Shown here: piece after piece, positions 15,712-28,431 of the stretch
Layout: each line of letters begins with the position of its first letter
Numbering within the stretch: the first letter of the stretch is position 1
Source: Rodentibacter abscessus
GTDB lineage: Bacteria; Pseudomonadota; Gammaproteobacteria; Enterobacterales; Pasteurellaceae
Length of the DNA stretch: 64,000 nt
Direction: 5' to 3'
NCBI RefSeq assembly: GCF_047160095.1
Contig: NZ_AP038785.1
Coordinates: 1,054,001-1,118,000 of the forward strand
Translations under genes and position numbers: made by a program
Notes under the pieces: generated by a model
Databases searched by the model: none
Told to the model about the DNA's origin: nothing
Seen by the model: only the letters and a program-made list of their open reading frames with translations

Positions 15712-16251
15712 TTAATTCAAATAATAGCGAATTTCAGGCTTATCATACCAACGATGACGCCATCGCCAAAATCCCCAATCGTCCCATTCATCTATCGGAT
15801 AATAATAGCTTTTGGTTAGTCGCCAAAGACGATAGTTCTCAGTCTGAATAACAGGATAAATATACTCCGCTTGCTCAATTTTACCCCGTGCTTTTCCTGA
15901 TAATTTACCACCCAATGTGATATAACGATCTTTAAGATTTTCAGGATCGATAAAGCCATCAAAATAAGCGATAAAACGCCCGTCAGACTGAGATTCTATT
16001 AAGGGCTGACCTGAATAATTAGAAATCGGTAAGCTTAATACTTCAATCTTTGTTTTATTCGGTAGAATTTCAGATTGAATAATTTTTCCACCTAAGCGCA
16101 CCGTTTTACAATGGCAGTCTAAATCTTGAGAGGAAATATCCTTATAACTTGTAATAGAAAATCGTTCCTTCTCCAATCCTTTAGGCGGAGTAACGCAACC
16201 GATTAATAAGAATGAAAGTGCGGTCAAAAATAACATTATTTTTCCTTTCAT
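15712..16251 (-). CDS. Slp-family outer-membrane lipoprotein (YeaY-like)
   Basis: The ATG at 16251 starts a typical lipoprotein signal MKGKIMLFLTALSFLLIGC, with AGGAG seven bases upstream; a longer in-frame reading overlaps tsaB and is discarded. The mature protein of about 160 residues resembles the Slp/YeaY family (an RLGGKII segment, a beta-rich core, and Tyr/Trp-rich C terminus WGFWRWRHRWYDKPEIRYYL). Slp-family proteins are starvation- or stress-induced lipoproteins of unknown function. The position between tsaB and fadD matches E. coli yeaY, which supports the family call. Confidence 0.85.
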   Translation of the reverse strand: MKGKIMLFLTALSFLLIGCVTPPKGLEKERFSITSYKDISSQDLDCHCKTVRLGGKIIQSEILPNKTKIEVLSLPISNYSGQPLIESQSDGRFIAYFDGFIDPENLKDRYITLGGKLSGKARGKIEQAEYIYPVIQTENYRLWRLTKSYYYPIDEWDDWGFWRWRHRWYDKPEIRYYLN

Positions 16252-16277
16252 TTTGATTCTCCTCTTTATATAAAAAA

Positions 16278-16988
16278 CTATTCTCTCCCCGGAAGCTTCT
16301 TCCATGTCACTTCGTTACGTAAATAAGTCGGTTCAATTTCTAAAGCGGAAATAGTTTTATGTTGTAAATAATCTATTCTTGCCAGTTCTAACATATATAA
16401 AGCATTCGGCAATTCAATATCACTGCCGAGTAGCTGTTTTTCCATAAATTGGGAATAAGCATTCCAACCTGTGCCGACTCTAAAAATGCTTTTATCCGTC
16501 AATTGAGCAATCGCTCGCTCCGGCGTGCAGACCTGTTCAGCAATCACTTCCTGCCATTGAAAAAACTCACCGAAATCCGACCGCACTTTTTCCCGCATTA
16601 ATAGAGAAAAATACACTTCATTCATTCTTGCATCAATCGCAGCAGCAACATTTTCTATATTATGTAATTCAAAAGCCGCTTGAGCCATAGCAGTTAAATT
16701 GGAAACAGGGATCACAGGTAAATCCGCCCCAAAAGCTAAACCTTGAGCAATTCCTGCCCCAACACGTACTCCGGTAAAACTCCCCGGGCCACGACCAAAA
16801 GCAAGCACATCCACCTGATTAAGCCGAATGCCGGAATTTACCAAAATTTCATCAATCATCGGCAAAATGCGTTTCGTATGGGTACGCTGTGCCAATTCAT
16901 TTAGATGTGTTTTTTCACCATTATGTAATAAAGCAACGGAACAAGCTTCCGTTGAAGTATCTAAGGCGAGTAAAGTTAAATTTGTCAT
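16278..16988 (-). CDS. tsaB: tRNA threonylcarbamoyladenosine synthesis protein TsaB
   Basis: TsaB (YeaZ) pairs with TsaD and TsaE to transfer the threonylcarbamoyl group to A37 of ANN-decoding tRNAs. The 236 residues show the ASKHA-like N terminus LLALDTSTEACSVAL and the FGRGPGSFTGVRVGAGIAQGLA segment that forms the TsaB-TsaD interface; the family lacks the metal-binding residues of TsaD. It starts 12 bases behind yoaA and precedes the lipoprotein gene by 26 bases. Together with tcdA at the left edge, two steps of ct6A formation are encoded in this window. Confidence 0.95.
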   Translation of the reverse strand: MTNLTLLALDTSTEACSVALLHNGEKTHLNELAQRTHTKRILPMIDEILVNSGIRLNQVDVLAFGRGPGSFTGVRVGAGIAQGLAFGADLPVIPVSNLTAMAQAAFELHNIENVAAAIDARMNEVYFSLLMREKVRSDFGEFFQWQEVIAEQVCTPERAIAQLTDKSIFRVGTGWNAYSQFMEKQLLGSDIELPNALYMLELARIDYLQHKTISALEIEPTYLRNEVTWKKLPGRE

Positions 16989-17000
16989 TTATTTTCTCAA

Positions 17001-18917
17001 TCACTTGTTTTGTAAGAATTGTATCACTTTGTTGAGATCGCGAGTACGTTTGGAATTAGGCAAACTTTTTAAAAAAGTTTCGCCATAGCTTCTCATCACT
17101 AAACGATTATCACAAATAATCACAACACCACGATCGGTCACATCACGAATAAGCCGACCAACACCTTGTTTTAGCGCAATTACGGCTTCCGGAATTTGAA
17201 TATCATTAAAAGGATCCCCTCCCTGTAAACGACAATCTTCAATACGTGCTTTCAGTAAAGGTTCATCCGGTGCGGTAAAGGGGAGTTTGTCAATAATGAC
17301 GAGTGAAAGCGCATCGCCACGCACGTCTACGCCTTCCCAAAAACTTGAAGTCGCCACCAATACGCTGTGAGATTCTTGTGTAAACTGCTCTAATAATTTT
17401 CCTTTTGAAGTTTCACCTTGCAAAAGTACGGATAATTCACTGTTCTCCCGAAAATATTCGGCTAAACCACGCATCATTGAATAAGAAGTACAAAGTACGA
17501 AACATCGCCCTTGATTCGTTTCAATTACCGGCAAAAGCATTTTACCAAGAGATTTTAAAGTATGGCTCTGATTTGTATTTGGTAAATAACGTGGCACGCA
17601 AAGTAATGATTGCTCAGAATAATTAAAGGGACTCTGTAAAATTTTCTGTGTTGCATTTTTAATACCAAGGCGTTGGCAGAAATGGTTAAAACTACCTCCC
17701 ACTTCTAGTGTTGCCGAAGTAAAAATCCAAGCTGCTTCTTTCGTTGATAATTGTTCCCCAAATTTATCCGCAACGGTCAATGGTGTAATGTGCAAACCGA
17801 ATTGACGTCCATTCGCTTCAAACCAGTAACAGTAACCGACAATATTAGTATCTGCCAAGCGTTTTAATTGATTTTTAATTGATTCTACACGTTCAAAAAT
17901 ACTATCAAGCATTTGTGAACGACCGAGCGCCGATTTAATCACTTCAGAAAGAAAATCAATTTTTTCTTGCAACAATTCAAAGGCTTTTTTGACCGCACTT
18001 TGGGAATACAATTCTCGCCAATTTCCTCTCACATTATTTCCTTCTCCCAATAGAAGACGAAAATCTTGCACTACTTTTAATAAAGTATCAGAGATAGCGC
18101 CAAGTTGTTGTAAATCTTTTAATTCTGTACGGTAAACAATATTGATATCTTTACATAAATCAAAAAGTTGACGAGATGTAAGGGATTGACCAAAATACTG
18201 GCTGGCAATATCCGGTAGCTGATGTGCTTCATCAAAAATAATCACTTCAGCATTGGGAATCAATTCACCGAAACCGCTCTCTTTCACCGCCATATCTGCA
18301 AAGAATAAGTGGTGATTGACAACCACGAGATCGGCACTTAATGCCTTTTTACGGGCATTTGCCACATAGCATTCGCTATAATTAGGGCAATCTGTTCCTA
18401 AACAACTCTCTATCGTGCTGGTAAGTTGCGGAATAATGGGACTATCTTCGGCTAATTCAATACATTCGGTAAAATCACCGGTTTTCGTACTGTTATTCCA
18501 TTTACGTATTTTACTTAAATCTGCCAAAACAGATTTATCGCCAAGCACACCTTGAGCAATAACTTGATCTAAACGTTCTAGGCAAAGATAATTTGCGCGC
18601 CCTTTTAATAAAGCGATTTTACCTGGGAAGTTAAGTGCTTTTTTAATTGCCGGCAAATCCCGATTAAATAATTGATCTTGAAGATTTTTAGAACCGGTAG
18701 AAATGATCGTTTTCTTACCGAATACCAATGCAGGTGCAAGATAAGCGAAAGTTTTTCCCGTGCCGGTTCCGGCTTCTACAACTAAAGTGGATTTCTGTGC
18801 AATCGTTTCACCCACAGCTAATGCCATTTCCAGCTGTTCTGCACGTGGTCGAAAACCGTTGATAGCCCGACTTAACGTTCCCTCATTGGAAAATATCACA
18901 CTAATCTCATTTTGCAT
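17001..18917 (-). CDS. yoaA: ATP-dependent DNA helicase YoaA (DinG/XPD-like)
   Basis: YoaA is a superfamily 2 iron-sulfur helicase; in E. coli it acts with the HolC clamp-loader subunit in repair of damaged forks. The 638 residues carry Walker A GTGTGKT at about 50-56, the DEAH box (IIFDEAHQLPD), motif VI QGVGRLIRD and four cysteines spaced as in XPD (about C112, C172, C177, C183) for a 4Fe-4S cluster. It is the first gene of the leftward group; its promoter must lie in 18918-19150, which also holds an uptake sequence near 19010. It is clearly YoaA by size and by being adjacent to tsaB. Confidence 0.93.
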   Translation of the reverse strand: MQNEISVIFSNEGTLSRAINGFRPRAEQLEMALAVGETIAQKSTLVVEAGTGTGKTFAYLAPALVFGKKTIISTGSKNLQDQLFNRDLPAIKKALNFPGKIALLKGRANYLCLERLDQVIAQGVLGDKSVLADLSKIRKWNNSTKTGDFTECIELAEDSPIIPQLTSTIESCLGTDCPNYSECYVANARKKALSADLVVVNHHLFFADMAVKESGFGELIPNAEVIIFDEAHQLPDIASQYFGQSLTSRQLFDLCKDINIVYRTELKDLQQLGAISDTLLKVVQDFRLLLGEGNNVRGNWRELYSQSAVKKAFELLQEKIDFLSEVIKSALGRSQMLDSIFERVESIKNQLKRLADTNIVGYCYWFEANGRQFGLHITPLTVADKFGEQLSTKEAAWIFTSATLEVGGSFNHFCQRLGIKNATQKILQSPFNYSEQSLLCVPRYLPNTNQSHTLKSLGKMLLPVIETNQGRCFVLCTSYSMMRGLAEYFRENSELSVLLQGETSKGKLLEQFTQESHSVLVATSSFWEGVDVRGDALSLVIIDKLPFTAPDEPLLKARIEDCRLQGGDPFNDIQIPEAVIALKQGVGRLIRDVTDRGVVIICDNRLVMRSYGETFLKSLPNSKRTRDLNKVIQFLQNK

Positions 18918-19159
18918 TTTGGTTTAATATTGAAACTAAAAATAGGTGAAAGTGTAACAAATTCTAGAGGACTATTGAATAAAATAACAGTAAAAATAAG
19001 GGGAAAATCAACCGCACTTTTATACGTTCGTTCGTGTTGATGTTTTAGAAGGGATTGATTAAAAATAAATAGGATAGATACATCAGAATTGGGCTTCACT
19101 CCCGGTCAGTAACTCAAAAAACCTGCAAAAGTAAGTAAGCCAAAATTTAGTCGTGAAAT

Positions 19160-19196
19160 AACAAAACCCCTTGAACTCTACCAGTCCAAGGGGCTT
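19160..19196 (-). terminator. terminator of the rRNA operon
   Basis: Downstream of 5S on the leftward strand, AGCCCCTTG and CAAGGGGTT form a strong stem followed by a T-rich run. Confidence 0.88.
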
Positions 19197-19207
19197 GATA
19201 TGTTTGA

Positions 19208-19323
19208 ACCCGGCGGTGCCCTACTCTCACATGGGGAAACCCCACACTACCATCGGCATTACGGCTTTTCACTTCTGAGTTCGGTATGGGGTCAGGTGGA
19301 ACCTCCGCACTATCGCCGCCGGG
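19208..19323 (-). rRNA. rrf: 5S ribosomal RNA
   Basis: The leftward strand starts CCCGGCGGCGATAGTGCGG and ends GCACCGCCGGG, closing the helix I of 5S rRNA. Inside are the conserved CCACCTGACCCCATACCGAA and GAAGTGAAA segments. It is about 116 nt; the ends are estimated from helix I. Confidence 0.95.
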
Positions 19324-19430
19324 ATAATCCTTCGATAACTGCTTCTTTCTCTTTAAACAATTGGTCACAAGCCGAAAAATCTTCTCCAAAATCTCTCTTA
19401 TCTTTCTCATTCAGTCAGTTCGCTACAAAA

Positions 19431-19445
19431 ACACTTGAGCGTTGT

Positions 19446-19455
<10 letters not shown>
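19431..19455 (-). other. 3' arm of the 23S processing stem
   Basis: The sequence around 19431-19455 (CACTTGAG-CGTTGTATAGTTAAG on the + strand) is complementary to 22336-22359, which holds CTTAACTATACAAC followed by CTCAAGTG. Together they form the long helix that brackets pre-23S rRNA and is cut by RNase III. Confidence 0.8.
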
Positions 19456-22335
<2,880 letters not shown>

Positions 22336-22342
<7 letters not shown>

Positions 22343-22359
22343 ATACAACCTCAAGTGCT
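22336..22359 (-). other. 5' arm of the 23S processing stem
   Basis: Complement of the arm at 19431-19455: 14 paired bases (GTTGTATAGTTAAG), a small bulge, then CACTTGAG. It extends 17 bases upstream of the mature 23S 5' end. Confidence 0.8.
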
Positions 22360-22701
22360 TTCAATACCAAACACTTTAGCTGTTATTTAATCTAACTAAA
22401 CACTCGATTGCTTTTGTTCAATCAAGATTTTTATTACTCAGACTTTCTTCTATCCGCTTTCGCAGACTTAAAAAAATCTCTCAGTTTTCAGCTTGTTTCC
22501 AATTTGTTAAAGAACAGTCAGATAATCTTTTTCAGTTATCATCGTTAAATAAACTTAAAGGAAAGATAATAAATATAAGACAGGATAAGATAAACTTAGG
22601 TAAAAACCTGTATCGCCTACTTATTTTTCTCTTTATCCTTATTATCCTTGCTCTCTTTTCTTTCGGATTTCCAGCAAAACAATTTACTTAACGATGATAA
22701 G
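22343..22701 (-). other. spacer between tRNA-Ala and 23S rRNA
   Basis: A 359-bp transcribed spacer with no gene. It holds the 5' arm of the 23S processing stem, a boxA antitermination site at 22504-22516, and AT-rich imperfect inverted repeats (22560-22680) that can fold into a long hairpin. No further tRNA is visible. Confidence 0.85.
22504..22516 (-). promoter_or_regulatory. boxA of the rRNA spacer
   Basis: TGTTCTTTAACAA on the leftward strand differs by one base from the leader boxA and lies ahead of 23S, where spacer antitermination (NusB-S10) sites are normally found. Confidence 0.8.
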
Positions 22702-22777
22702 TGGTGGAGATAAGCGGGATCGAACCGCTGACCTCCTGCGTGCAAGGCAGGCGCTCTCCCAGCTGAGCTATATCCCC
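22702..22777 (-). tRNA. tRNA-Ala (TGC)
   Basis: A 76-nt cloverleaf starting GGGGATATAGCTCAG with the TGC anticodon (CTTGCAC loop) and encoded CCA. It lies in the 16S-23S spacer, the usual place. Confidence 0.97.
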
Positions 22778-22861
22778 TTTCATCATTTGCTCATAACGGT
22801 GTAGAGATACCACACCCGCTTATGAACCTTTTCCATTACACCTTTTCACTCACTCTCAGAG

Positions 22862-22938
<77 letters not shown>

Positions 22939-23021
22939 AAGGGTAATGCGATTTTCTGTGCTCTCTTGTCTACAATCTATCAGCCAATCTGTGTGAACAC
23001 TTGTTATCGCTCGTCTCTAAC

Positions 23022-24556
<1,535 letters not shown>

Positions 24557-24712
24557 AAAAGTTCAATCGCTCAATAAATACTGACTAAAAATTATTTACC
24601 TTTAAAAGTAAAGTAAAAATGAATCTCAAGTTAAGCACTTATTAAGACTTCAAAATTAAAATTTATTTTAAACAAGTCAATCAACAAGTGCCCACACAGA
24701 TTGTCTGATACA

Positions 24713-24725
24713 TTGTTAAAGAGCA
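24713..24725 (-). promoter_or_regulatory. boxA of the rRNA leader
   Basis: TGCTCTTTAACAA is an exact copy of the consensus boxA, about 160 bp upstream of 16S, and should load the NusB-S10 antitermination complex. Confidence 0.88.
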
Positions 24726-24774
24726 ATCCGCCAACCTTAAGCCGAACACTCAACTCAAAATAAGGCGAAAATAA

Positions 24775-24818
24775 AACGACGCACTGCAATTTTAAACATT
24801 TCACAACAGTGCGTCGTT
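24775..24818 (-). promoter_or_regulatory. terminator-like hairpin at the start of the rRNA leader
   Basis: The arms 24807-24818 and 24775-24786 (AACGACGCACTG and CAGTGCGTCGTT) form a perfect 12-bp stem with a 20-base loop, followed on the leftward strand by TTTTATTTT. It begins about five bases after the inferred start of transcription and before boxA. Confidence 0.7.
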
Positions 24819-24829
24819 GTGTGGTGCGC

Positions 24830-24857
24830 ATTATAGGGATTTTACAATCCTTTGCAA
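24830..24857 (-). promoter_or_regulatory. rRNA operon promoter
   Basis: On the leftward strand TTGCAA (24852-24857) and a consensus TATAAT (24830-24835) are 16 bp apart, followed by a GCGC discriminator as in stringently controlled P1 promoters. A/T tracts at about 24860-24905 look like an UP element. Confidence 0.88.
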
Positions 24858-24981
24858 CTCTTTTTTGTAAAAAAATTTAATTTTTTTGTTATTTGTTTAA
24901 ATATTAGGCAGGTCGATTTGTTTTTAGACAAAAATCAGGATAAATTTAAGTTGTCAGGCTATCAAAAATTAAGGAAATGAT

Positions 24982-25803
24982 ATGAATTTTAAAAAAATGA
25001 TTGGTTTCGGTGTCGCAGGAAATTTTGCCGGACATTTAGAACAAGCGGGCGAAGCGAGCGATTTTATCGCTATAAAAACAGTAAATACCATTCAGCCTAA
25101 AGCGATTTTTCCATTCTATGTTCCTAGCGAAAACGCCGGCTTTCTTTCTGTTTATCCACTTAGCCATCAATATATCCGTTTTCCTGAAGGGGCTGATAAC
25201 TTGCAGATTGAACCGGAAATTGCGCTTGTTTGTGATCTACAGTATAAGGAAGGAAAAGTTTCAACCCTCATTCCTCGTTACTTCTCTGCTTATAATGATT
25301 GCTCCATTCGCCGTCCTAATGCTAAAAAGATTTGTGAAAAGAAAAACTGGGGGAGAGAATCTAAAGGTATTTCAACCAATTTCTTGCCAATAACCTCCTT
25401 TAGTAAAGGGAGTGATATAGATCGTTACCACATTGCAAGTTTTCACAAGCGTGATGGAAAAATGAACACTTACGGTGTAGATAGCCCTGCTGCAGAGTAC
25501 AGTTATTTTCATCAGGAATTACTGGATTGGATTATAGATCGTATGAATAATCAACCGGATGAAGGCCCGATGAATCATATTGCATCATTACTTGAAACAG
25601 CAAATTATCCAACCCAAGCAATCATCAGCATTGGTGCAACACGCTACACGCCATTCGGTGAAACACACTTTTTACAACCGGGCGATACCGCTATTGTTGT
25701 CGTGTATGACGGCACGAAATATCAAGCGAAACAAATTGAAGAAATGGCACGTACCGAGCGATTTCCGCAAGATATTTCAACATTAATTCAACAAGTTATT
25801 TAA
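24982..25803 (+). CDS. DUF5718-family protein, possibly FAH-superfamily-like
   Basis: No characterised function is known to me. The 273-residue sequence starts MNFKKMIGFGVAGNFAGHLEQAGEA, which I recall as the DUF5718 signature. Its middle resembles the fumarylacetoacetate hydrolase fold: an ExE pair in EPEIALV (about E77 and E79), NDCSIR (D106) like the NDVSAR motif, and KNWG..SKG (about 121-129) like the K-G-F-D region. In FAH enzymes these bind the divalent metal and the oxo-acid substrate. The last third (SIGATRYTPFGETHFLQPGDTAIVVVYD) also looks like the FAH C-terminal barrel. AAGGAAATG precedes the start. It is divergent from the rRNA operon and convergent with birA. The enzymatic reading is inference. 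Confidence 0.75.
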   Translation: MNFKKMIGFGVAGNFAGHLEQAGEASDFIAIKTVNTIQPKAIFPFYVPSENAGFLSVYPLSHQYIRFPEGADNLQIEPEIALVCDLQYKEGKVSTLIPRYFSAYNDCSIRRPNAKKICEKKNWGRESKGISTNFLPITSFSKGSDIDRYHIASFHKRDGKMNTYGVDSPAAEYSYFHQELLDWIIDRMNNQPDEGPMNHIASLLETANYPTQAIISIGATRYTPFGETHFLQPGDTAIVVVYDGTKYQAKQIEEMARTERFPQDISTLIQQVI

Positions 25804-25806
25804 TTC

Positions 25807-25850
25807 AAGTGCGGTCAAAAAATGCAATGTTTTTTGACCGCACTATTTTT
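25807..25850. terminator. bidirectional terminator made of two uptake sequences
   Basis: AAGTGCGGTCAAAAAA and its complement TTTTTTGACCGCACT surround a 7-base loop. Both arms contain a uptake core and both sides are T-rich. It ends the rightward DUF5718 gene, and the birA stop codon (25843-25845) lies within its right arm. Confidence 0.9.
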
Positions 25851-26748
25851 TCCGAAGTGAAACTTCTCCGCCATTGAAGGTTTTCAATACATTTTCAGAA
25901 AAGAGTAGCAAATAACCATTCGAATCAATACCCTGTTCAATCCCTGAAATCACGCCTTGCTCCGTAATAACATTTACCTCGTTGTTAAAGAAGGCATTAC
26001 GCGCCTGCCACGCTTGTTGAAATTTGTCATCAATGCCCTCTTTCTCAAAACGTTCCAATCGTGCATAAAGATGCCGTATCAATTTTGGAAATAAGATTTG
26101 GCGATCAACATTAGGATCAACTTTGCACAATTCCGCGTAAGGTTGGTTAATTTCAGTTTGCGCCGGTAATGACACATTAATTCCTACACCAACCACCAAA
26201 TTTAACAATCCGTTTTTATGATTAGAAATTTCGATCAAAATGCCACTCAGCTTTTTTCCGTCCAACAAAACATCATTCGGCCATTTTACTTGCGCACCAA
26301 GCGTTTCAGCAATTGCCAATCCTACAGCAAGGCTTAACCCTTCAATGGATTTTTGAGATTCTAAAGCCCAATAAAAGCTAAAAATCATTTGTCCGGCAAA
26401 GGGGGAAAGCCATTGACGTCCGCGCCGTCCCCGTCCCAATGTTTGATATTCTGCAAGACAAAGATCGCCTTTTTTTAACCGAGGAATATTTTGCAAAACC
26501 CATTCATTTGTCGAAGAAATAATGGGTTGATAATGCACTTGATACGGAAAAAGTGCGGTTGAAATTTGCATTGAATCCAATAAAGCTAATTGCGGCACTA
26601 AACGATAACACCCCGCACATTCTTCTATTTGTATTCCTTGAACGCGAAATTGTACCAAGTCATTTTCAATATTTTGTGAAAATATTGCCAATTCCGACCG
26701 CACTTTCGGCTGACAATCAGCCAAATAATTTAGTAGTGGTAAATTCAT
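25843..26748 (-). CDS. birA: biotin-protein ligase BirA with a short N-terminal domain
   Basis: BirA makes biotinoyl-AMP and attaches biotin to the acetyl-CoA carboxylase carrier protein. The catalytic domain carries the biotinoyl-AMP loop GRGRRGRQW (about residues 105-113), VKWPNDVLLDGKKLSGILIE and the C-terminal SH3-like domain. It has 301 residues against 321 in E. coli; the missing part is in the N-terminal helix-turn-helix, where the recognition helix (SRAAINKHIQTL in E. coli) is replaced by a shorter unlike sequence. Ligase activity is secure; repressor activity is doubtful. AGGAG precedes the ATG. It is divergent from guaB with a PurR-like site 12 bp before its start. Confidence 0.93.
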   Translation of the reverse strand: MNLPLLNYLADCQPKVRSELAIFSQNIENDLVQFRVQGIQIEECAGCYRLVPQLALLDSMQISTALFPYQVHYQPIISSTNEWVLQNIPRLKKGDLCLAEYQTLGRGRRGRQWLSPFAGQMIFSFYWALESQKSIEGLSLAVGLAIAETLGAQVKWPNDVLLDGKKLSGILIEISNHKNGLLNLVVGVGINVSLPAQTEINQPYAELCKVDPNVDRQILFPKLIRHLYARLERFEKEGIDDKFQQAWQARNAFFNNEVNVITEQGVISGIEQGIDSNGYLLLFSENVLKTFNGGEVSLRKK

Positions 26749-26760
26749 CTTTTTCTCCTG

Positions 26761-26776
26761 ACGAAAACGTTTGCAA
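26761..26776. promoter_or_regulatory. PurR-like operator between birA and guaB
   Basis: Read leftward the site is TTGCAAACGTTTTCGT, which meets every fixed position of ANGCAANCGNTTNCNT but the first. It is about 60-75 bp upstream of the inferred guaB transcription start and directly before the birA ribosome site. guaBA is a PurR target in E. coli. Confidence 0.75.
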
Positions 26777-26802
26777 ATATAGCATAAAATCGAAAATTTT
26801 CG

Positions 26803-26831
26803 TTTTCAAAACGAAGTTAAATCTGTATAAT
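26803..26831 (+). promoter_or_regulatory. guaB promoter
   Basis: A consensus TATAAT (26826-26831) with TTTTCA (26803-26808) at 17 bp, 47 bp upstream of the guaB ATG. Two palindromes, CGAAAATTTTCG (26791-26802) and CGTTTTCAAAACG (26801-26813), overlap the -35 region. Confidence 0.65.
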
Positions 26832-26878
26832 CCCGCCGCAATATTTTTTATCATAACTTTAACAGCGAGAATATTGCG

Positions 26879-28342
26879 ATGCTTAGAATCAAACAAGAAG
26901 CCCTTACTTTTGACGACGTATTGCTCGTCCCTGCACATTCTACTGTGCTTCCGAATACAGCAGATCTTTCAACTCAACTTACTAAAGAAATTCGTTTAAA
27001 TATTCCAATGCTTTCCGCTGCGATGGATACCGTAACGGAAGCCAAGTTAGCCATTTCTCTTGCGCAAGAAGGCGGAATCGGTTTTATTCACAAAAATATG
27101 ACCATTGAACGCCAAGCGGATCGCGTTCGAAAAGTGAAAAAATTTGAAAGCGGTATTGTTTCTGAACCGGTTACCGTTTCACCGGATTTAACCCTTGCAG
27201 AACTGGCTGAATTAGTCAAGAAAAACGGCTTTGCCGGCTACCCTGTTGTCGATACCGAAAACAACTTAATAGGTATCATCACCGGTCGCGATACCCGCTT
27301 CGTAAGAGATTTAAACAAAACCGTTTCTCAAGTAATGACGAAAAAAGATCGCTTAGTTACCGTGAAAGAAAGCGCAAATCGTGAAACTATTTTAGGGCTA
27401 ATGCATGAACACCGTGTAGAAAAAGTCCTTATGGTAGATGATAGCTTCAAGTTAAAAGGAATGATCACCGTTAAAGACTTCCAAAAAGCGGAACAAAAAC
27501 CCAATGCTTGTAAAGATGAATTCGGTCGTTTACGTGTTGGTGCGGCTGTTGGAGCCGGCCCGGGTAACGAAGAGCGTATCGATGCACTGGTTAAAGCTGG
27601 TGTGGACGTTCTTCTAATCGACTCTTCTCACGGTCATTCCGAGGGGGTGTTACAACGCGTGCGTGAAACCCGTGCTAAATATCCTAACTTACCGATCGTG
27701 GCCGGCAATGTTGCAACGGCTGAAGGCGCGATAGCCCTTGCTGACGCAGGCGCAAGTGCGGTGAAAGTCGGTATCGGTCCCGGTTCAATTTGCACAACCC
27801 GTATCGTAACCGGTGTGGGTGTACCGCAAATCACTGCTATTGCAGATGCCGCAGAAGCATTAAAAGATCGTGGTATTCCTGTGATTGCTGATGGAGGAAT
27901 CCGTTTCTCCGGAGATATAGCCAAAGCCATTGTCGCAGGCGCAAGCTGTGTGATGGTAGGTTCAATGTTCGCTGGAACAGAAGAAGCACCGGGCGAAATC
28001 GAACTCTATCAAGGGCGAGCATTCAAATCTTATCGTGGAATGGGTTCACTTGGCGCGATGGCCAAAGGCTCATCAGATCGCTATTTCCAATCCGATAACG
28101 CCGCCGATAAACTCGTACCGGAAGGCATTGAAGGACGTATTCCATATAAAGGCTATCTTAAAGAGATCATTCACCAACAAATGGGCGGATTGCGTTCTTG
28201 TATGGGCTTAACTGGCTGCCCAACCATTGAAGATTTACGCACCAAAGCAGAATTTGTGCGAATTTCGGGGGCAGGCATTAAAGAAAGCCACGTTCACGAC
28301 GTAACCATCACCAAAGAAGCCCCGAATTATAGAATGGGTTAA
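26879..28342 (+). CDS. guaB: inosine-5'-monophosphate dehydrogenase
   Basis: GuaB oxidises IMP to XMP with NAD+, the first step towards GMP. The 487 residues show the TIM barrel interrupted by two CBS domains (about residues 93-205), and the active-site loop GPGSICTTRIV with catalytic Cys at about 305. The flap ends in EGIEGRIPYKG. Size matches E. coli (488). It heads a rightward unit with a small lipoprotein gene and guaA; the 89-bp gap behind it contains an uptake core but no convincing terminator, so cotranscription is likely. Confidence 0.97.
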   Translation: MLRIKQEALTFDDVLLVPAHSTVLPNTADLSTQLTKEIRLNIPMLSAAMDTVTEAKLAISLAQEGGIGFIHKNMTIERQADRVRKVKKFESGIVSEPVTVSPDLTLAELAELVKKNGFAGYPVVDTENNLIGIITGRDTRFVRDLNKTVSQVMTKKDRLVTVKESANRETILGLMHEHRVEKVLMVDDSFKLKGMITVKDFQKAEQKPNACKDEFGRLRVGAAVGAGPGNEERIDALVKAGVDVLLIDSSHGHSEGVLQRVRETRAKYPNLPIVAGNVATAEGAIALADAGASAVKVGIGPGSICTTRIVTGVGVPQITAIADAAEALKDRGIPVIADGGIRFSGDIAKAIVAGASCVMVGSMFAGTEEAPGEIELYQGRAFKSYRGMGSLGAMAKGSSDRYFQSDNAADKLVPEGIEGRIPYKGYLKEIIHQQMGGLRSCMGLTGCPTIEDLRTKAEFVRISGAGIKESHVHDVTITKEAPNYRMG

Positions 28343-28431
28343 CAGTGGGAGTTTTCCAGTTTCTTAAAGTGCGGTTGAGTTTTACTATGTTGTTGAAGAA
28401 ACCCAACTACTTTATTCAGGATAAATAATCT

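Larger units (their letters stand above)
24557..24981. other. rRNA leader and divergent promoter region
   Basis: This 425-bp stretch without a gene holds, reading leftward, the AT-rich upstream element, the rRNA promoter, a terminator-like hairpin at the start of the transcript, a boxA site and AT-rich sequence up to 16S. To the right of the promoter are the short leader and ribosome site of the rightward gene at 24982. Confidence 0.85.
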
